Position numbers and translations under genes: made by a program. Below are positions 7,936-16,986 of a stretch of DNA of 64,000 nucleotides, piece by piece. Each line of letters opens with the position of its first letter. Position 1 is the stretch's first letter. Under the pieces are notes generated by a model. The model searched no databases and was not told where the DNA came from. It saw only the letters and a program-made list of their open reading frames with translations. The stretch is from Streptomyces sp. SS1-1 (GTDB taxonomy: Bacteria; Actinomycetota; Actinomycetes; Streptomycetales; Streptomycetaceae): positions 7,046,501 through 7,110,500 of the forward strand of contig NZ_WBXN01000004.1 in assembly GCF_008973465.1 (NCBI RefSeq), in the 5' to 3' direction.

Positions 7936-10410
7936 ATGCGCGCCGAGGTGGACCGGATCGCCGAGCCGTGGGGCGAGCGCACCCCGTACGGCCCCGGCAC
8001 ACCGTGGCCGGTCCGGGTGGACTCGTATCTCGAGCCCGGCGTCACGGACGGCGACGTGGAGGCGTGGGTGCCGACGGCGTCCGTCCTGCACTCCAACGGG
8101 GACGCGATGGACGTCGCCGTCGCCGGCGGGCGGATCGTCGGGGTGCGCGGCAGCGCCCGGGACCGGGTGAACCACGGCAGGCTGGGGCCGAAGGACCTCT
8201 TCGGCTGGCAGGCCAACCGGTCGCGGGACCGGCTGACCACGCCGCTCGTCCGCCGCGACGGGCGCTTGGAGCCCTGCGACTGGGACACCGCGCTGGGCAC
8301 GATCGTCGACCGGAGCAAGGACCTGGTGGAGACGTACGGGCCCGGCTCGATCGGCTTCTACACCAGCGGCCAGCTGTTCCTGGAGGAGTACTACACGCTC
8401 GCCGTGATCGCGCGGGCCGGGATCGGCACGAACCACATCGACGGCAACACGCGGCTGTGCACGGCGACGGCCGCCGAGGCGCTGAAGGAGACCTTCGGCT
8501 GCGACGGCCAGCCCGCCTCGTACGCGGACGTCGACCACGCCGACGTGATCGCGCTGTTCGGGCACAACATGGCCGAGACCCAGCCGGTGCTGTGGATGCG
8601 GGTCCTCGACCGGCTGGCCGGCGACGAACCGCCCCGCCTGGTCTGCGTCGACCCGCGCCCCACCCGGGTCGCCCGGCACGCCGCCGTCCACCTCGCGCCC
8701 CGCGCGGGCACCAACGTGGCCCTGCTGAACGCGCTGCTGCACGAGATCATCCGGATGGACCGGATCGACCGTGCCTTCGTCGACGCGCACACCGTCGGCT
8801 TCGACGAACTCGCCGCACGCGTCGCCGACTGCACCCCGCGGTGGGCGGCCGGCATCTGCGACGTCCCGGCCGCGGCCGTCACCGAGGCCGCCGAGGTGCT
8901 CGGGGACGCGCGGCGGCTGCTGTCCACCGTGCTCCAGGGCGTCTACCAGTCCCATCAGGCCACCGCCGCCGCCGTCCAGGTCAACAACCTGCAGCTGATC
9001 CGCGGCATGCTGGGCCGCCCCGGCTGCGGGGTGCTCCAGATGAACGGCCAGCCCAGCGCGCAGAACACCCGCGAGTGCGGCGCCGACGGCGACCTGCCCG
9101 GCTTCCGGAACTGGGAGAACGACGCCCATGTGGCGGACCTCGCCCGGGTCTGGAACGTGGAGCCCACCGACATCCCGAGCCACACGGCACCCACCCCGGC
9201 GATGCAGATCTTCCGCTACGCCGAGCAGGGGTCGATCCGGATGCTGTGGATCTCCGGCACCAACCCGGCCGTCTCCCTTCCCGAACTGGAACGCGTGCGC
9301 GGCATCCTGCGCCGCGACGGGCTCTTCACCGTCGTCCAGGACCTCTACCTCACCGAGACCGCACGGTTCGCGGACGTCGTCCTGCCCGCCGCGACCTGGG
9401 CCGAGAAGACCGGCACGTTCACCAACGCCGACCGGACCGTCCACCTCTCGGAACGCGCCGTCGAGCCGCCGGGCGACGCCCGCCCCGACCTGGACATCTG
9501 GCTGGAGTACGCCCGCTGGATGGACTTCCGCGACAAGGACGGCCGCCCGCTCGTCGGCTGGCACGACCCGGAGTCGGCGTTCGAGGCGTGGCAGGAGTGC
9601 AGCCGGGGCCGGCCCTGCGACTACACCGGGCTGACCTACGACCGGCTGCGCGCCACCGGAGGCATCCAGTGGCCCTGCACCGACGAGAAGCCCGAGGGCA
9701 CGGATCGCCTCTACACGGACGGCGTCAGCTGGGCCGCCCCCGACGCCTGCGAGACCTACGGCAGGGACCTGGTCACCGGCGCCTCGGTGTCCGAGACCGA
9801 GTACCGGGCGCTCAACCCGCACGGCAGGGCCGTCCTGAAGGCCGCCGAGTACCTGCCCCTCCACGAAGCGACGAATGACGAGTACCCCTTGCAGCTGACC
9901 ACGGGCCGCACCCTGTACCACTTCCACACCCGCACCAAGACCGGCCGCAGCCCCCAGTTGCGGGCCGCCGCTCCCGACGTCTGGGTGGAGATCTCCGCCG
10001 CCGAGGCGCGGCGGCACCAGGTCGCCGAGGGTGATCTGGTCGAGGTCACCAGCCCCCGCGGCTCGGTGCGCGGCCGGCTGCGCGTCACCGGGATCCGTGA
10101 CGGCATGGTGTTCCTGCCGTTCCACTACGGCTACTGGGACACCCCGGGCGGTGCCGGCCCCGGCGAGGACGGCGGCCGGGCCGCCAACGAGACCACCGTC
10201 ACGGACTGGGACCCGGTGTCCAAGCAGCCCCTCTTCAAGACGGCGGCCGCCCGCCTCACCCTCATCGAACGCGGCGACGGCGCGGTGTCGCCCGCCCCGA
10301 CGACGACGGCCTCCGCGCCGGTCGATCCGGCCGCCGCCCCGCCGACGACGGGCGGCCCGGCCGCGCTGGCCCGGCAGAGCACCGGAGAGCCGGGAGGTGA
10401 GCGGTCGTGA
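7936..10410 (+). CDS. Molybdopterin oxidoreductase lacking the N-terminal [4Fe-4S] motif
   Basis: An 824-residue member of the DMSO-reductase superfamily (formate dehydrogenase/nitrate reductase type). Seen: DGNTRLCTATAAEALKETFG, with Cys175 at the molybdenum-ligand position; cofactor-binding signatures LWISGTNPAVSLPE and DVVLPAATWAEKTGTFTNADR; and a C-terminal molydopterin-dinucleotide-binding domain (YPLQLTTGRTLYHFHTRT...). The N-terminus has no cysteine before Cys114, and an in-frame TGA at 7927-7929 just upstream of the start shows the usual CxxC-x3-C cluster domain is not hidden there. It is cytoplasmic, without a Tat signal. The last 40 residues are low-complexity Pro/Ala/Thr. It overlaps the next gene by 4 bases. 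Electron partner and substrate unknown. Confidence 0.9.
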   Translation: MRAEVDRIAEPWGERTPYGPGTPWPVRVDSYLEPGVTDGDVEAWVPTASVLHSNGDAMDVAVAGGRIVGVRGSARDRVNHGRLGPKDLFGWQANRSRDRLTTPLVRRDGRLEPCDWDTALGTIVDRSKDLVETYGPGSIGFYTSGQLFLEEYYTLAVIARAGIGTNHIDGNTRLCTATAAEALKETFGCDGQPASYADVDHADVIALFGHNMAETQPVLWMRVLDRLAGDEPPRLVCVDPRPTRVARHAAVHLAPRAGTNVALLNALLHEIIRMDRIDRAFVDAHTVGFDELAARVADCTPRWAAGICDVPAAAVTEAAEVLGDARRLLSTVLQGVYQSHQATAAAVQVNNLQLIRGMLGRPGCGVLQMNGQPSAQNTRECGADGDLPGFRNWENDAHVADLARVWNVEPTDIPSHTAPTPAMQIFRYAEQGSIRMLWISGTNPAVSLPELERVRGILRRDGLFTVVQDLYLTETARFADVVLPAATWAEKTGTFTNADRTVHLSERAVEPPGDARPDLDIWLEYARWMDFRDKDGRPLVGWHDPESAFEAWQECSRGRPCDYTGLTYDRLRATGGIQWPCTDEKPEGTDRLYTDGVSWAAPDACETYGRDLVTGASVSETEYRALNPHGRAVLKAAEYLPLHEATNDEYPLQLTTGRTLYHFHTRTKTGRSPQLRAAAPDVWVEISAAEARRHQVAEGDLVEVTSPRGSVRGRLRVTGIRDGMVFLPFHYGYWDTPGGAGPGEDGGRAANETTVTDWDPVSKQPLFKTAAARLTLIERGDGAVSPAPTTTASAPVDPAAAPPTTGGPAALARQSTGEPGGERS

Positions 10411-10910
10411 GCGCCGTACCGGTCGTCCTGCGGGCCCTGTACGAGGGCGAACGCACGATGGAACGCAAACTGCTGGAGACGGCCGCGCGCGACGCCGCCG
10501 AGCACGAGGTGCACCACGTGGCGGTCGACCTGGCCCGCTGGTCCCACGAACACGCCGAACGCCTCGCCGAGGCCGCCGAGCCGTACGGCCTGCGCCTGCC
10601 CCGCTCCGCCGAGGACCCGCCCGCGACGGACGACCGCGGCGAACGCGCGGCCCGCGCCCTGGACGACCCGCGCCCCGGCCTCTCCCTCCTGAACGACCTG
10701 CGCGAACTCCACCTGGCCGCGACCGGCAACTCCCTGGACTGGGAGATGCTCGCCCAGGCGGCGCAGGCCGAGAAGGACACGCCCCTGCTCGACCTGGCCA
10801 CGGCCTGCCATCCGCAGACGCTGCGGCAGATGCGCTGGACGAACACGATGATCAAGACCCTGTCGCCCCAGCTGCTGTCCAGGGCGGGCACACCGTCCCC
10901 CGACGCCTGA
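10407..10910 (+). CDS. Small helical protein coupled to the molybdopterin enzyme
   Basis: A 167-residue protein with no family I can name. It is predicted all-helical, with charged amphipathic stretches such as RTMERKLLETAARDAAEHEV, HHVAVDLARWSHEHAERLAE and LRELHLAATGNSLDWEML. Several Glu and His residues at heptad-like spacing (AEHEVHH, WSHEHAE, ELHLAA) suggest a ferritin-like four-helix bundle or a cofactor chaperone, but this is inference. It starts with GTG inside the stop of the molybdopterin oxidoreductase gene (GTGA), so the two are translated together and likely work together, perhaps as chaperone, redox subunit or iron carrier. Confidence 0.75.
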   Translation: MSAVPVVLRALYEGERTMERKLLETAARDAAEHEVHHVAVDLARWSHEHAERLAEAAEPYGLRLPRSAEDPPATDDRGERAARALDDPRPGLSLLNDLRELHLAATGNSLDWEMLAQAAQAEKDTPLLDLATACHPQTLRQMRWTNTMIKTLSPQLLSRAGTPSPDA

Positions 10911-10951
10911 TCCCGACACCGGCGTCCCGCGGTCGCGCCGGGCGCACACCG

Positions 10952-12304
10952 TCAGGCCACCGCCTCCAGGGCCGGGTGGGCCGGCGTGTCCAGGTCCTTG
11001 GCCGGGACCGGCACCGGCGCCGGGGTGCGACGGGTGCGGAGCAGGAGGCCCGCGCCGATCGTGGTCGTGATGAGGAGGCCGCCGATCACGAGGGCGCCCC
11101 GGGCGCCGACCGTTTCCATCAGGAGGCCGAGGGCCGGAGGGCCGCCGAGGCCCCAGGCCGTGCCGATGCTGCTCCACACGCCCAGCACACGGCCCCGCAG
11201 GTGCGGGGGCGGATCCGTCTGGAGCACTGCCGTGCCCGCCGTGTCGGACACGGACTCCACGACCGCCATCGGCAGGACCAGCACCAGCAGCACCGCCAGG
11301 GACGGGGACAGGCCGGCCGCCACCTGCAGCAGGCCGCCCGCCGCCGCCAGCGTGCCCACGATCCGCACGGACGGCCGCCGCAGCCGCGCGCCGAGGACGG
11401 CGCCCACGATGCCGCCGACCGCCAGCACCGTGGAGACGGTGCCGAAGGAGCCCGCGCCGCCCGCGAGGGGCCCGGTGACGAGCACCGCGAGGGTGAGGCC
11501 GTAGTTCCGGCCGAAGATCGCGCTGATGCCCGTGACCGCGGCGAGCGCCACGAGACGGGGGCGGCGCGCGAAGAAGCGCAGCCCCTCCCGCACGCTCAGG
11601 TCGGGACCCGCGCCGGACGGCTCGCGCGTGCGCGCCGCTTCGGCGTGGGCGGAGTGCCGGACCGCGCCGGGCGCCGGACGCAGGAACGGGATGACCGCCG
11701 TCACGAACAGGAACGACAGCCCGTTGGCGGCGTACGCGGCCGCCGTGCCGAGGAAGCCGACGGTCACCCCGGCGAGGGCGGTGCCGGCCAGCCGGCCCGC
11801 GTTGTGCACCAGGGCGCCCACGCCGATGGCGGACGGCACGTCCTCCACCGGCACCAGGTCGTTGCCGAGCAGCGCGCACGCGGGGCCGTCGACGGTGGCG
11901 ACGATGCCGGTGACGGCGGCCAGCACCATCAGGGACGTCATGTCGAGCAGGTCCAGCGCCACCAGCGTCGCCGTGGTGAACGCGATCGCGCCCAGCAGCG
12001 CCTGGCTGACGGCGGCGGTCAGCTTCAGCGGCCAGCGGTCCACGGCGGTGCCGCCCAGCAGGCTCATGAAGAGGGCCGGAGCGGCCTGCACCGACATCGA
12101 CAGCCCGGTGGCGGCGGCGGAACCCGTGATCTGCAGGACGAGCAGGTTCTGCACCGTGAGCTGCATCCAGGTGCCGGCGTTCGACGCGAAGTTCGCCACG
12201 GACCACCAGCGCATGCCGCGGTGGCGCAGGGACCGCCACGGGGAGCGGGACGGGGCGGCGGAAGTGTCCGGCGCGGAGGAGGCCGGAACGGGGGTGAAGG
12301 ACAC
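10952..12304 (-). CDS. MFS transporter
   Basis: A major facilitator with about twelve hydrophobic segments, closest in style to the enterobactin-exporter-like (MFS_3) group. Opening WWSVANFASNAGTWMQLTVQ is the first helix, with the conserved N and W/T residues of that group; the loop GGTAVDRWPLKL corresponds to the motif A (G-x3-D-R) between helices 2 and 3. Probably an efflux pump; substrate unknown. The GTG start at 12304 (450 residues) is uncertain: another GTG lies 17 codons upstream and neither has a clear ribosome-binding site. Tail-to-tail with the helical-protein gene. Confidence 0.8.
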   Translation of the reverse strand: MSFTPVPASSAPDTSAAPSRSPWRSLRHRGMRWWSVANFASNAGTWMQLTVQNLLVLQITGSAAATGLSMSVQAAPALFMSLLGGTAVDRWPLKLTAAVSQALLGAIAFTTATLVALDLLDMTSLMVLAAVTGIVATVDGPACALLGNDLVPVEDVPSAIGVGALVHNAGRLAGTALAGVTVGFLGTAAAYAANGLSFLFVTAVIPFLRPAPGAVRHSAHAEAARTREPSGAGPDLSVREGLRFFARRPRLVALAAVTGISAIFGRNYGLTLAVLVTGPLAGGAGSFGTVSTVLAVGGIVGAVLGARLRRPSVRIVGTLAAAGGLLQVAAGLSPSLAVLLVLVLPMAVVESVSDTAGTAVLQTDPPPHLRGRVLGVWSSIGTAWGLGGPPALGLLMETVGARGALVIGGLLITTTIGAGLLLRTRRTPAPVPVPAKDLDTPAHPALEAVA

Positions 12305-12796
12305 AGGCGTACCCGGAGACCAAGAGACGGGGGGACCGGGGAACCGGAGAGTCACCGGGCTGCGCTGCGCGGAGGGTTCCACCGAGTCGTCACGGCGCGG
12401 ACCATCGTGGCAGACCGGGCGCCGCGGTCGATGACGCCGGCTCGTCCCGGCCCCCGCGGAACCCCGCAACTGGGCGCGGCCGGACGAAACTTCACGGGGC
12501 AGTGGGGTTGCTCACAACCACCCTCAAGCGGGCAAAACGGGAGAAGTATGAATCAAGGTGTGAAAGCTACCCTCTCGGGAACCCAGGACCAGTGCGGCGT
12601 CCGGAACGAGGCGACCCACCCCCCACGGCGGTGCCGTGCGCATACGGCCCGCGACGACCGATCACTCTCCCCACGAGAGACCGGCGAAGGCTCTCCGGCA
12701 GCCCGCCGACCCCGCCGAACCCTTTCTTGAGCCACGCCCGCGTGTGCGGAGGCGGGTCCGTCCCCTCCCACCCGCGTGTGGACGAAGGGAACCCCT
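12305..12796. other. Intergenic region, 492 bases, divergent promoters
   Basis: It separates the leftward MFS gene from the rightward glycan operon, so it must hold both promoters. Bases 12500-12600 are clearly less GC-rich than the flanks (a stretch with CAAAACGGGAGAAGTATGAA near 12533), the likely promoter zone. A small inverted repeat GGTTG-CTCA-CAACC lies at 12506-12519. A 60-codon frame from ATG 12548 to 12730 looks non-coding (Arg/Pro-rich shadow frame). Confidence 0.5.
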
Positions 12797-13783
12797 ATGC
12801 CTGCTGTCTCGACGCGCACCTGGCACCGCGCCCTGGTGACCGGTGGCGCCGGCTTCCTCGGCAGCCACCTCTGCGACCGCCTGCTGGATTCGGGCGTCGA
12901 AGTCGACTGCGCCGACAACCTGTGCTCCGGGACCCGCGAGAACGTCGCCCACCTGGACGGACGCCCCGGTTTCCGGTTCGTCGACTGCGACGTCAGCTCC
13001 CCCGACGCGCCCGCGCTGCTGCCCGGCCCCTACGACCTCGTCCTGCACTTCGCGTGCCCGGCGTCCCCGGCCGACTACCTGCGGCTGCCGCTGGAGACCC
13101 TGGACGTCGGCAGCCTCGGCACCCGCAACATGCTGGCCGTCGCCGAACGTGACGGGGCGCGCCTCCTGCTCGCCTCCACGTCCGAGGTGTACGGCGACCC
13201 GCTGACCCACCCGCAGCGCGAGGACTACTGGGGCAACGTGAACCCGGTCGGCCCGCGCAGCGTCTACGACGAGTCCAAGCGGTTCGCCGAGGCCCTGGTC
13301 ACCGCCCATGTGCGGACCCGGGACGCCGACGCCGGCATCGTCCGGATGTTCAACACCTACGGGCCGCGCATGCGCGCGCACGACGGCCGGGCCGTCCCCA
13401 CCTTCGTCAGCCAGGCCCTCGCCGGCGAACCGCTCACCGTCGCCGGCGACGGCCGGCAGACCCGGTCCCTGTGCTACGTCGACGACACCGTCGACGGGGT
13501 GCTGCTGGTCGCGGGAAGCCACTCCGTGCGGCCCGTCAACATCGGCGGCAGCGACGAGGTCACCGTCGGCGAGATCGCCCGGCGCATCGTCGAGCTCACC
13601 GGATCGTCCTCCCGCATCGTGTACGTCGACCGTCCCACCGACGACCCGCAGCGGCGCCGCCCCGACACCGGTCTGGCCCGCGAGCTGCTCGGCTGGACGC
13701 CCCGCGTGCCCTGGGCGGAGGGCATCAAGCAGACCATCGCCTACTTCGCGGCGGCGCAGCCCGCGCCCGAACCGGCCGCGTAG
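12797..13783 (+). CDS. NAD-dependent SDR, UDP-glucuronate decarboxylase-like
   Basis: A 328-residue extended short-chain dehydrogenase. TGGAGFLGSHLCDRLL (about 15-30) binds NAD; the catalytic Ser/Tyr/Lys are in LLLASTSEVYGD (about 124-135) and SVYDESKRFAEA (Tyr157, Lys161). DYWGNVNPVGPRS and FNTYGPRM are hallmarks of the UDP-glucuronate decarboxylase (UXS) branch, which makes UDP-xylose through a 4-keto intermediate. Assignment to UXS rather than an ADP-heptose epimerase is from these motifs and would need activity data. GAAGGGA lies 8 bases before the ATG. First gene of the ten-gene glycan operon, 40 bases ahead of the carbamoyltransferase. Confidence 0.85.
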   Translation: MPAVSTRTWHRALVTGGAGFLGSHLCDRLLDSGVEVDCADNLCSGTRENVAHLDGRPGFRFVDCDVSSPDAPALLPGPYDLVLHFACPASPADYLRLPLETLDVGSLGTRNMLAVAERDGARLLLASTSEVYGDPLTHPQREDYWGNVNPVGPRSVYDESKRFAEALVTAHVRTRDADAGIVRMFNTYGPRMRAHDGRAVPTFVSQALAGEPLTVAGDGRQTRSLCYVDDTVDGVLLVAGSHSVRPVNIGGSDEVTVGEIARRIVELTGSSSRIVYVDRPTDDPQRRRPDTGLARELLGWTPRVPWAEGIKQTIAYFAAAQPAPEPAA

Positions 13784-13823
13784 GCGCCCCCCTGCCCTTC
13801 CCGTCAGCCGTACGGAGGCACGC

Positions 13824-15458
13824 ATGCGCGTTCTGGGAATCAACGCCCTCTTCCACGACCCCGCCGCCGCCCTGGTCATGGACGGCAGGATCGTGGCGGC
13901 GGCCGAGGAGGAACGCTTCAGCCGGCGCAAGCACGGCAAACGGCCCGTCCCCTTCTCCGCCTGGGAACTCCCCGAGCTGTCCGCCCGGTGGTGCCTGCAG
14001 GAGGCCGGACTGACCCCCGCCGAACTCGACGCGGTCGCCTACTCCTACGACCCCGAGCTGGCCCGCCCCGCCGACCAACTGGGACTGCACGACCCCTGGG
14101 ACCAACTGCGCCAGGAATACGCCCGCCAGGCCCCCGGCTTCCTCGCCGAGGCCCTGCCCGGCCTGGACCCCGGCAAGGTCCGCTTCGTTCCCCACCACGT
14201 CGCCCACGCGGCCTCCGCCGGCCAGGCCGGCCCCTGGCCCGACAGCGCCGTCCTCGTCCTCGACGGACGCGGCGAGTGCGGCTCCCACCTCGCCGGCCGT
14301 TACGCGAACCGTGAACTCACCGTGTTCGGCTCGCAGGCGCTGCCCGACTCGATGGGCCTGTTCTACGAGGACCTCACCCAGCACCTCGGGTTCCTGCGCA
14401 GCAGCGACGAGTTCAAGGTGATGGCCCTCGCCTCCTACGGCACCCCCCGCTTCCTCGACCGCCTCCGGCCGTACGTGCACGCCGAGGCCGACGGCGGCTT
14501 CCGCGCCCGGCCCGTCCCCTGGGCGGCCCTCGTCCCGCCGCGCCCCGCCGGCGCCGGCTGGACCCAGGACCACGCCGACCTCGCCGCCAGCGCCCAGGCC
14601 TGCCTGGAGGAGGTCCTGCTGGGCCTCGCCCGGTGGCTGCACGACCGTACGGGCGAGGACGTGCTGACCCTCGCCGGCGGCGTCGCGCTGAACTGCGTCG
14701 CCAACACCCGGCTGTACCGCGAGACGCCGTTCCGGCACGTCTGGGTGCAGCCCGCCGCCGGGGACGCCGGCACCGCGCTCGGCGCCGCCCTGCACGTCGC
14801 CCACCAGAAGGAGGCCGTCGAGGCCATGCCGACGGCCGCGCTCGGCCGGGGCTGGAGCGACGACGAACTGCGCGCCTGGCTGGAGCGCGCCGCCGTCCCC
14901 TACGAGGAGCCCGGCGACATCGCCGAGACCGTGGCCGCCGAACTCGCCGCAGACGGCGTCGTCGCCTGGTTCCAGGGCCGCAGCGAGTACGGGCCCCGCG
15001 CCCTCGGGCACCGCTCCCTGCTCGCCCACCCCGGCCGCGCCGAGAACCTGGAACGCCTCAACGCCGTGAAGGGCCGCGAGGAGTTCCGCCCCGTCGCCCC
15101 CATGGTCCTCGCCGAACGCGCCGCCGAACTCTTCGACGGACCGCTGCCCAGCCCGTACATGCTGTTCGTGCACGACGTCGCCGAGGAGTGGCGCGGCCGT
15201 ATCCCGGCCGTCGTCCACGTGGACGGCACCGCCCGCATCCAGACCGTCGACCGCGCCGACGAGCCGCTCATGGCCCGCGTGATCGACGGGTTCGAGCGCC
15301 GCACCGGGCTGCCCGTCGTCGTCAACACCAGCCTGAACACCGCCGGGCGGCCCATGGTCGACGACCCGCGCGACGCCCTGGAGTGCTTCGGTTCGGCCCC
15401 CGTCGACCTGCTCGCGCTCGGCCCGTTCGCGGTCCGGCGCGGAAAGGTGTTCGCATGA
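13824..15458 (+). CDS. Carbamoyltransferase (NodU/CmcH/TobZ family)
   Basis: A 544-residue two-domain O-carbamoyltransferase. The N-terminal ASKHA domain starts MRVLGINALFHDPAAALVMD and carries the metal/active-site histidines in RFVPHHVAHAASA (His124, His125, His128). A conserved AGGVALNCVANTRL lies in the second half of that domain. The YrdC-like C-terminal part contains the signature EYGPRALGHRSLLA. The family moves a carbamoyl group from carbamoyl phosphate through carbamoyl-AMP to a hydroxyl of a sugar or antibiotic. Here the acceptor is probably the sugar or glycan made by the surrounding operon. Its stop overlaps the next start (ATGA). Confidence 0.93.
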   Translation: MRVLGINALFHDPAAALVMDGRIVAAAEEERFSRRKHGKRPVPFSAWELPELSARWCLQEAGLTPAELDAVAYSYDPELARPADQLGLHDPWDQLRQEYARQAPGFLAEALPGLDPGKVRFVPHHVAHAASAGQAGPWPDSAVLVLDGRGECGSHLAGRYANRELTVFGSQALPDSMGLFYEDLTQHLGFLRSSDEFKVMALASYGTPRFLDRLRPYVHAEADGGFRARPVPWAALVPPRPAGAGWTQDHADLAASAQACLEEVLLGLARWLHDRTGEDVLTLAGGVALNCVANTRLYRETPFRHVWVQPAAGDAGTALGAALHVAHQKEAVEAMPTAALGRGWSDDELRAWLERAAVPYEEPGDIAETVAAELAADGVVAWFQGRSEYGPRALGHRSLLAHPGRAENLERLNAVKGREEFRPVAPMVLAERAAELFDGPLPSPYMLFVHDVAEEWRGRIPAVVHVDGTARIQTVDRADEPLMARVIDGFERRTGLPVVVNTSLNTAGRPMVDDPRDALECFGSAPVDLLALGPFAVRRGKVFA

Positions 15459-16450
15459 CGGCTGCACCCGCCTACAGCGTCGTCGTCCCGACGATCGGCC
15501 GGCCCTGCCTCGCCGACTGCCTGCGGGCGCTGGCCGCCGCCGACGGGCACCCGCCCCAGGAGATCGTCGTGGTCGACGACCGCCCGGACGCCGGCGGCCC
15601 CCTGCCGCTGGCGGCGGCCGGCCCGCTGCGCGGGCGGTTGCGCACCCTGCGCACCGGCGGGCGCGGCCCCGCCGCCGCCCGCAACGCCGGCTGGCGCACC
15701 GTCCTCACCCCCTGGACCGTCTTCCTCGACGACGACGTCCAGGTGCTGCCCGACTGGTCCCGCCGTCTCGCCGACGACCTCGCGGTCGCCGGGCCCTCCA
15801 CCGGCGGCGTCCAGGGCCGGCTGCGGGTCCCCCTCCCCGAGGACCGCAGGCCCACCGACTGGGAGCGCGGCACGGCCGGCCTGGAGGGGGCCGCCTGGGC
15901 CACCGCCGACATGGCGTACCGCACGGCCGCGCTGATGGACGTCCAGGGCTTCGACGAGCGGTTCGGCCGGGCGTTCCGCGAGGACGCGGACCTGGCCCTG
16001 CGCGTCGAGGAGGCCGGCTGGTCCCTGCACCGGGGCCAGCGCGTCACCCGGCACCCCGTCCGCCCCGCCGACCGCTGGGTCTCCGTGCGCGCCCAGCGCG
16101 GCAACGCCGACGACGCCCTGATGACCCGGCTGCACGGCCCCGACTGGTGGCGGCGCGCCCGGGCCCCCCGGGGCCGCCTGCCCCGCCACGCCTTCGTCAC
16201 GTCGATGGCGCTCACCGCCCCCGTGCTCGCCCTCGCCGGCCGCCGCCGCGCCGCCGCCACGGCCGCCGCGCTGTGGGCGCTCGGCACCGGCGAGTTCGCC
16301 CTGGCCCGCATCCTGCCCGGCCCCCGCACCCCGCGCGAGATCACCACCATGGCGGTCACCAGCGTCGTCATCCCCCCGCTCGCGATCCGGCACTGGCTCG
16401 ACGGCGTCGTCCGGCACCGCGGGGCCCTGTCCCTGAGGAGCGCCCCATGA
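15455..16450 (+). CDS. Family 2 glycosyltransferase with C-terminal membrane segment
   Basis: A 331-residue GT-A enzyme. The start YSVVVPTIGRPCLADCLRAL is the nucleotide-binding first strand; EIVVVDDRPDA and the metal-binding FLDDDVQVLPDW (about 89-100) supply the acidic residues. FREDADLALRVEEAGW (about 177-192) is the GT2 catalytic-base motif region. Two or three hydrophobic stretches after residue 245 suggest membrane attachment. Transfers a sugar from a nucleotide donor; donor and acceptor unknown. ATGA overlaps on both sides. Confidence 0.9.
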   Translation: MTAAPAYSVVVPTIGRPCLADCLRALAAADGHPPQEIVVVDDRPDAGGPLPLAAAGPLRGRLRTLRTGGRGPAAARNAGWRTVLTPWTVFLDDDVQVLPDWSRRLADDLAVAGPSTGGVQGRLRVPLPEDRRPTDWERGTAGLEGAAWATADMAYRTAALMDVQGFDERFGRAFREDADLALRVEEAGWSLHRGQRVTRHPVRPADRWVSVRAQRGNADDALMTRLHGPDWWRRARAPRGRLPRHAFVTSMALTAPVLALAGRRRAAATAAALWALGTGEFALARILPGPRTPREITTMAVTSVVIPPLAIRHWLDGVVRHRGALSLRSAP

Positions 16451-16986
16451 CCGCGGCCGCCGTCGCCGCCGTCCTCTTCGACCGGGACGGCACCCTCATC
16501 GAGGACGTCCCCTACAACGGCGACCCGGGCCGGGTCCGCCCGCTGCCCGCCGCCCGCCCGGCCCTGGACCTGCTGCGCGCCCGCGGCATCCCCACCGGCG
16601 TGGTCAGCAACCAGTCCGGCGTCGGCCGCGGACTGCTCACCAGGGACGACGTCCACCGGGTCAACGACCGCGTGGACGCCCTCCTCGGCGGCCTGGACAC
16701 CTGGGTGTACTGCCCGCACGCCCCCGAGGCCGGCTGCCCCTGCCGCAAGCCCCGCCCGGGCCTCGTCGTCGAGGCGGCCCGGCGCCTGGGCGTGCCCCCC
16801 GAGCGCTGCGTGGTGATCGGCGACATCGGCGCCGACGTCGAGGCGGCCCGCGCCGCCGGCGCACGGGCGGTGCTCGTACCCACCGCCGTCACCCTGCCCG
16901 CCGAGATCGCGTCGGCCCCCGCCACCGCGCCCGACCTGCTCACCGCGGTCCGCCGGCTCCTCGCACCGGGGGAGGAGCGACGATGA
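16447..16986 (+). CDS. gmhB: D-glycero-beta-D-manno-heptose-1,7-bisphosphate 7-phosphatase (GmhB-like)
   Basis: A 179-residue HAD-IIIA phosphatase. The nucleophile motif is AVLFDRDGTLIED (Asp12, Asp14); a VVSNQSGVGRG motif follows, and PCRKPRPG and VVIGDIGADVEAA give the Lys and acidic motifs. The zinc loop YCPHAPEAGCPC (Cys89, His91, Cys97, Cys99) is the mark of GmhB and the histidinol-phosphatase-type HADs. It removes the 7-phosphate of heptose bisphosphate, the third step towards ADP-heptose. The assignment is reinforced by GmhA and HldE homologues in the same operon. ATGA overlaps on both sides. Confidence 0.9.
   Translation: MTAAAVAAVLFDRDGTLIEDVPYNGDPGRVRPLPAARPALDLLRARGIPTGVVSNQSGVGRGLLTRDDVHRVNDRVDALLGGLDTWVYCPHAPEAGCPCRKPRPGLVVEAARRLGVPPERCVVIGDIGADVEAARAAGARAVLVPTAVTLPAEIASAPATAPDLLTAVRRLLAPGEERR

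Noticed and set aside
7246..10125. Long minus-strand frame opposite SRPBCC and the molybdopterin gene
   Set aside because: Val/Gly/Ala-rich shadow of the real genes; no conserved motif.
12548..12730. 60-codon frame in the divergent region before the glycan operon
   Set aside because: Arg/Pro-rich, no ribosome-binding site fitting it and no resemblance to a known family; the AT-rich part is better explained as a promoter.
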